In this document: positions 59,880-64,000 of the stretch, one piece after another | Layout: the number at the start of each line of letters is the position of its first letter | Position numbering within the stretch: position 1 is the first letter of the stretch | From: Luzula sylvatica | Taxonomy: Eukaryota; Streptophyta; Magnoliopsida; Poales; Juncaceae | DNA: 64,000 nucleotides | Direction: 5' to 3' | NCBI GenBank assembly: GCA_946800325.1 | Contig: OX326956.1 | Span: forward strand, 46,143,552 to 46,207,551 | The notes under the pieces: model-generated | The model's input: only the letters and a program-made list of their open reading frames with translations | What the model was told of the DNA's origin: nothing | The model's database searches: none | Translations under genes and position numbers: made by a program

Positions 59880-60380
59880 CAAGTATTTCGAATTTCAGAT
59901 CATTTCAATTCGGATAATTCGGATTCGAGTCATTCATGTTCGATTTGATTTCAAATTTCAGATCATTCGGATTTCGGGTCATTCGGTTTTGGTTTGATTT
60001 CGAGTTCGAGTCATTCGGGTTTCGGATCATTCGGGTTGGATTCAGTTTCGGATTCGGGTTATTCGGTTTCGGTTCGATTTCAAGTTCGGTCATTCAGAAT
60101 CGGTTCAATTTTGGGTTCGGACCATTCGATTTCTGTTCCGTTTCGAATTCGGGTCATTCGTTTTCGAATTCGGGTCGTTGATTTTTCAACATTTTCGGTT
60201 CAAATCGGGTTCAAATTTGGACGTATCGGGTCGTTTTTTCGGCTCAGGTCATTGTTGTCAGCTCAAAATGAGACGCTTAAAATTACACGTTTAGTTGACG
60301 AGTCGGATATGAATATTACCCGATTAAGATGGATAAAAATACGGGTGAGTCTATACCCGACCGAACCGTCTCGTTGACAT
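59880..60380 (+). repeat. TTCGGGTCATTCGG-type repeat block
   Basis: Irregular repetition of TTCGGGTCATTCGG / TTCGGTTTCGGTTCG units, ending near CGTTGACATACC at about 60392, which resembles a transposon end. It is related to the blocks at 44.5-46.3 kb. Confidence 0.65.
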
Positions 60381-60715
60381 ACCTATTTCTACATTTGAAA
60401 ATTAGGAAAAAAAATAATGGACGTGATTACATTAATTTCAATAGAAGAGATAGAGATGGGGAGATTCTATCATACATCTTTTTTCTTGTCATACATCCAA
60501 TTCAAGGAGATTTTGAGTAATTATAATTTAATGAGTATTTAAGGTAAAGATTCAAGTGTATTTATCAATTAATATTTGGCTAAATAGGAAGGATTTGTTG
60601 TTCATTTAAAAAAAATCTTCCTAAAAAATAAATTTTATAATACACTCGCTTAAATACCCAAAATACTCTTTTAAAAAAGTGTATGATAAAACTCTCCATA
60701 GAAATGTTATCTGTA

Positions 60716-60831
60716 GAGTCCGTGGAAAGGATTGAAGAGGAGGATACAATGATCGTTGTGGTGGAGTAAGAGGGGGAGATAGTGGAAGAAGGAGAGGATA
60801 TGATGATCGTGGTGGTGGAATAAGACGATGA
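60716..60831 (+). pseudogene. Fragment encoding RGG-box repeats
   Basis: One frame reads RGGYNDRCGGVRGGDSGRR, then RRGYDDRGGGIRR and a stop at 60829-60831, with a stop also just upstream. This is the composition of C-terminal RGG boxes of RNA-binding proteins. At DNA level it is an imperfect duplication of a unit of about 57 bp. With no start or upstream domain, it is a pseudogene fragment or a chance purine-rich repeat. Confidence 0.4.
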
Positions 60832-61273
60832 GCGGTTGTGGGAGAAGAAAAATATTTAAATTCAAATTAATTTGTAAATTTAAATTTAATTTATTATTAA
60901 ATAAATGATGATAAACAAGTTAACATTAAAAATATTAAATAAATTAATGATGTGTGAAATAATGATTTTTTCTCTTCTCATATTATATAACATGATTTAG
61001 AAAATCAATTCATGACTTATCGCTAACATTTAATGAATATATCAATATATAATCAGCCTGGTGGATTCTAAAAGAATGTATATCACCTCTCTTATATTAT
61101 TGGTCTTATTAACTCATAATAAACAACCGATAAAAACTTAACCTAAACTATCAAAATATTTACCAAAAATATATGTACTTTCTCAATATTTCGTGATATA
61201 TGATTTGAAAGTAAAAAAACAAAGAACTCATCCATCATCATAAATCATTAGAACATCCCAAAATTCTCCTTAA

Positions 61274-63676
61274 TTATCTGGGCTGAACAAGGGTCATAGT
61301 AACTTCATTAATGGACTGAGTATTATTCGAATCCGTCTTGGTACTCACCGAATAATCCGAAAGCGAGGTTTTGACTTTGGTAAAATTCGGGGGCTTGAAT
61401 GGCGAAGGCAATTGTATTTGATCACTTATTAGCATCAAGTGCACACTCGACATGAGCGGTCTTTCGTCAGGATTTTCTTGCACACAAAGTAATCCTATGT
61501 GGTAGCATCGCCATGCCTCATTGGTCGCATATGAGTTGTCGAGTGCAACATCCATGAATTCGGTTGCTCGATCTTCCATCCATAATTTCCATGCCTATTT
61601 ACGTTGAAAAATCAGCAAAATACTTATCGTAAGCGTATAGTTTGGGGAGATTTTTAAAATCTATTTAAGCAATACAATATGAACCAAAAAGATTTACATG
61701 TTGAAGAAGAGTCTGGCCATGTTCTTGTAGGTAGGATCCTCCATTTCGCCGGCCGCTAAGTATCTCCAAAAGTAGAACACCAAAACTAAAAGCATCTGAT
61801 TTTACGGAGAAAATACCTTCCAATGCAAATTCAGGCGCCATATATCCACTATTTGATAGCATAAAGAAAAAAAATATTTTTAATATAATTTTGAATAATA
61901 TTTCATTAACATTATGTAATTTGTAGCTTAATTTATGTTATAAGGTATTTATAAATGGGTCAATTATTTACTTACTAGGTACCGACTACATTTCCAATAT
62001 TGACTTCAGTGTTATCCTCCCCTTCGAAAATCTTTGCCATGCCAAAGTCCGAGATTTTAGGGTTCATTTTATTATCTAATAGCACATTGCTTGCTTTCAA
62101 ATCTCTATGTATAACTTTTGGAAAAGAATCCTCGTGGAGATATAACAATCCTCTTGTTATCCCCATTATAATATTGTGCCTTATATTCCAATCCAATTGA
62201 TTCTTCTTGTTTGAATCTATATACAATATATAAGAAAAAGAGTTGGACAAAGACAAACAATAATAAATTAAATTTGTTAATATATCCGTGCAAAAGTTGG
62301 CATTTAAAGTGCAATTTACTATTGAAAGAGAAGGGCATATATGGAACTTGTTCTTTTTTAGGCTTATGTTAAAACTTAAAATTATCAATTTTATTCAACC
62401 AAAGCCCTAACTCTCAAGGCCATGTGCAGGTTGAACAAGGCAAGTTAAGTTAATAGAAACTCATTCTACCATATCCTCAAAATCAACTTAAAACCTGCGA
62501 TTTGTCTTTGCCGAATGATACGAAATTGAAAAATATATCTTGGTAAAGGGAAAATCCCCTTAAATCAAGGGCATTTATGTTTTTACAGAATAATTCATTT
62601 ATTTATTAGTATACTTAATGGCGTATTATAAACGATAAATACCGAAAATATCGATGTAATTTGTGAAAAAAGAACTAACCGAATAGAAAGGCATCGAGGC
62701 TAGTATTTGGAAGGTACTCGTAAACAAGTAATTTCTCATCTTTTTCTACGCAACAACCCAATAATCTCACTAAATTTCGATGTTGAAGTTTGGCAATTAA
62801 CTCGACTTCGTTTCTAAATTCAGTACCTCCTTGTCGCGACCGAGCCGAAAGCCTTTTCACTGCTATTTCTGCCCCGCCACTCAAAACCCCCTAATTATAA
62901 AAAATGATAAATTATGAAAAATTTCATTTAAGGAACTCAAGTTCAAATTTGTTGGTACTTTATTTGATCAATTGTAATGTAAGTTTCAGAGGGTCCTTGA
63001 GAAATGATTTTTTTGCCTCTATATAGTTAGTGAAATCTGTGCATGAACTAAGGGTAAAAAGGTAAATTACCTTGTAGACCGGGCCAAATCCACCTTCACC
63101 AAGTTTGTTGGATTTTGAGAAATTGTTAGTTGCTTCAGTAATTGATGCTAAATCCATCAATGGCAAGTCTGATTTTGATAATGGCCCTGTTAGACTCTCT
63201 ATCTGAGCCCTTCTCACAGCTTTGCAAAAGAAATTGAAATTATATCAATTAATGAATCGATAAAAAAGAAAAAGAATGAATTGCTAAAAACCAATAACTC
63301 TCTTGATCTTCTTCACCGAAAAGAATGAAAACCCTAAAATTGGTAAAGAAACTTTACCATTTCTTTTTCTCCATCTCCAACAGTACACGCAGTAGAAGAG
63401 ACTGCAACATATCACCACCACTAAAACGGAAACCATTATAGGCATTGCTGCAGAACTTGATTTGCCTTGTTGGTCTCCTGTTCGTCGAAAATTACACACA
63501 TTTCAAGGTTCAAATTTGAAAAGTACAAATTTAAGAACAGGAATGAGAAATATAAAACAACCCAGTAATTGTTAAATTATATATTTACCTTGATCGCTTG
63601 TAGGTGATGACTGAGGTGGTGAATCCATTAGAAATCGGCGTGAGTAAAAAGTTAGCTTCACCAATTTTACTGCCAT
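61274..63676 (-). CDS. DUF26-subfamily (CRK-type) receptor-like kinase without an ectodomain (7 exons)
   Basis: Exons 63676-63589, 63477-63358, 63219-63071, 62890-62680, 62216-61976, 61848-61698 and 61594-61274 join in frame to about 426 aa. The seven-exon layout is typical of cysteine-rich RLKs. The N-terminus is short with no DUF26 domains. A membrane segment ([20 protein letters not shown]) is followed by basic residues. The kinase has [22 protein letters not shown] (RD type), [17 protein letters not shown] (rebuilt across the exon 5/6 junction) and ends TMTLVQPR. An apparent stop at exon 5's end disappears on splicing. Arabidopsis also has CRK-like kinases lacking the ectodomain. ATG at 63676 is the first in frame, and a second one at codon 17 is possible. 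It should act at the plasma membrane. Confidence 0.88.
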
Positions 63677-64000
63677 GTTTGGTTGTTTTTCTTTGATGTG
63701 TCTCTTTAGATGGAAGTGGAACTTATGGCTGTTTTTGTTGAATCAAAGGATAATAATTTGGTGTTAGAAATGCAATGAAAGAGACAAAATCTATTTGGAG
63801 AGAACGAGACGTTGCTTATATTAGGATGATTGCTTGGGTTGGTGTTTTTATTTTATGCGAATAAAATTATAACAATATCCAATAAAATATGATATCCATT
63901 TAACTAATACTGAGTGCTTCATTTCTTTTAATGAAAATGTCTTAACATATACTCGCATATTCGTTCTTATTAATAATTTTGATAATTGACTGATTAAGAA
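63677..64000 (-). promoter_or_regulatory. Upstream region of the CRK-type kinase
   Basis: Intergenic sequence on the promoter side of the kinase. I see no DUF26-coding sequence here in any frame, which supports a true loss of the ectodomain, although exons further out than the window edge cannot be excluded. Confidence 0.5.

Noticed and set aside
61971..61980. Apparent stop just after VVGT in the CRK-type kinase
   Set aside because: The donor GTAAGT lies two bases earlier than the stop would be completed. Splicing to 61848 gives GTYGYMAPE.
1..64000. CRISPR arrays, bacterial operons or organelle genome insertions
   Set aside because: The repeats present are irregular minisatellites or transposons, the genes have spliceosomal introns, and no rRNA, tRNA cluster or organelle gene sequence was seen.

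Overview
The window is nuclear DNA from a flowering plant, most likely a eudicot. The evidence is AT-rich intergenic sequence, short GT-AG introns, plant-specific gene families (LRK10L and DUF26-type receptor kinases, an MFT-type PEBP gene, BPG2, RECG1, an HSP70-17-type ER chaperone, a SPARK-type GPI-anchored protein, a defensin-like peptide) and plant-typical transposons. The species cannot be named from the sequence. All exon models were built by hand from reading frame and splice signals.

Region 1 to 11.6 kb is a tandem pair of LRK10L-type receptor kinases on the + strand. The first (1677-4327, 3 exons) is intact. The second (9379-11628) has an intact ectodomain and an intact kinase but a TAG codon in the membrane-spanning segment. 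Between them is a complete but decayed Ty1/copia element (5081-9291; identical-length 362-bp LTRs, TSD TCGAC) whose 3' LTR ends only about 87 bp before the second gene's ATG.

Region 12 to 26.7 kb is gene-dense. It holds a BPG2-type chloroplast circularly permuted GTPase (12063-14708, -), an 11-exon gene of unknown function (15164-17814, -), a 13-exon ER-lumen HSP70 with a C-terminal HDEL (18509-22639, +) and a 4-exon MFT-type PEBP gene (25071-26656, -). The unknown gene and the HSP70 gene share a 0.7-kb divergent promoter, which carries an ER-stress element suited to the chaperone.

Region 28 to 43 kb carries a 17-exon organelle-type RecG helicase (31395-35973, -) and a two-exon GPI-anchored protein gene (41230-42950, -). 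These are separated by LINE, SINE and Helitron remnants and small inverted-repeat elements.

Region 43 to 61 kb is nearly gene-free and is a pile-up of non-autonomous DNA transposons. Several can be delimited to the base by terminal inverted repeats and target-site duplications: four elements with 8-bp TSDs (hAT-like), two with 9-bp TSDs (MULE-like), one complete Helitron, and a large fold-back palindrome. Hidden among them is a two-exon gene for an 8-cysteine defensin-like secreted peptide (53124-53472), 45 bp from a MULE-like element. A DUF26-subfamily receptor kinase lacking its ectodomain (61274-63676, -) closes the window.

Three of the receptor or secreted-peptide loci (the LRK10L pair, the ectodomain-less kinase and the defensin-like peptide) belong to fast-evolving surface or defence families. 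The chaperone, GTPase and helicase are conserved housekeeping functions of the ER and organelles.
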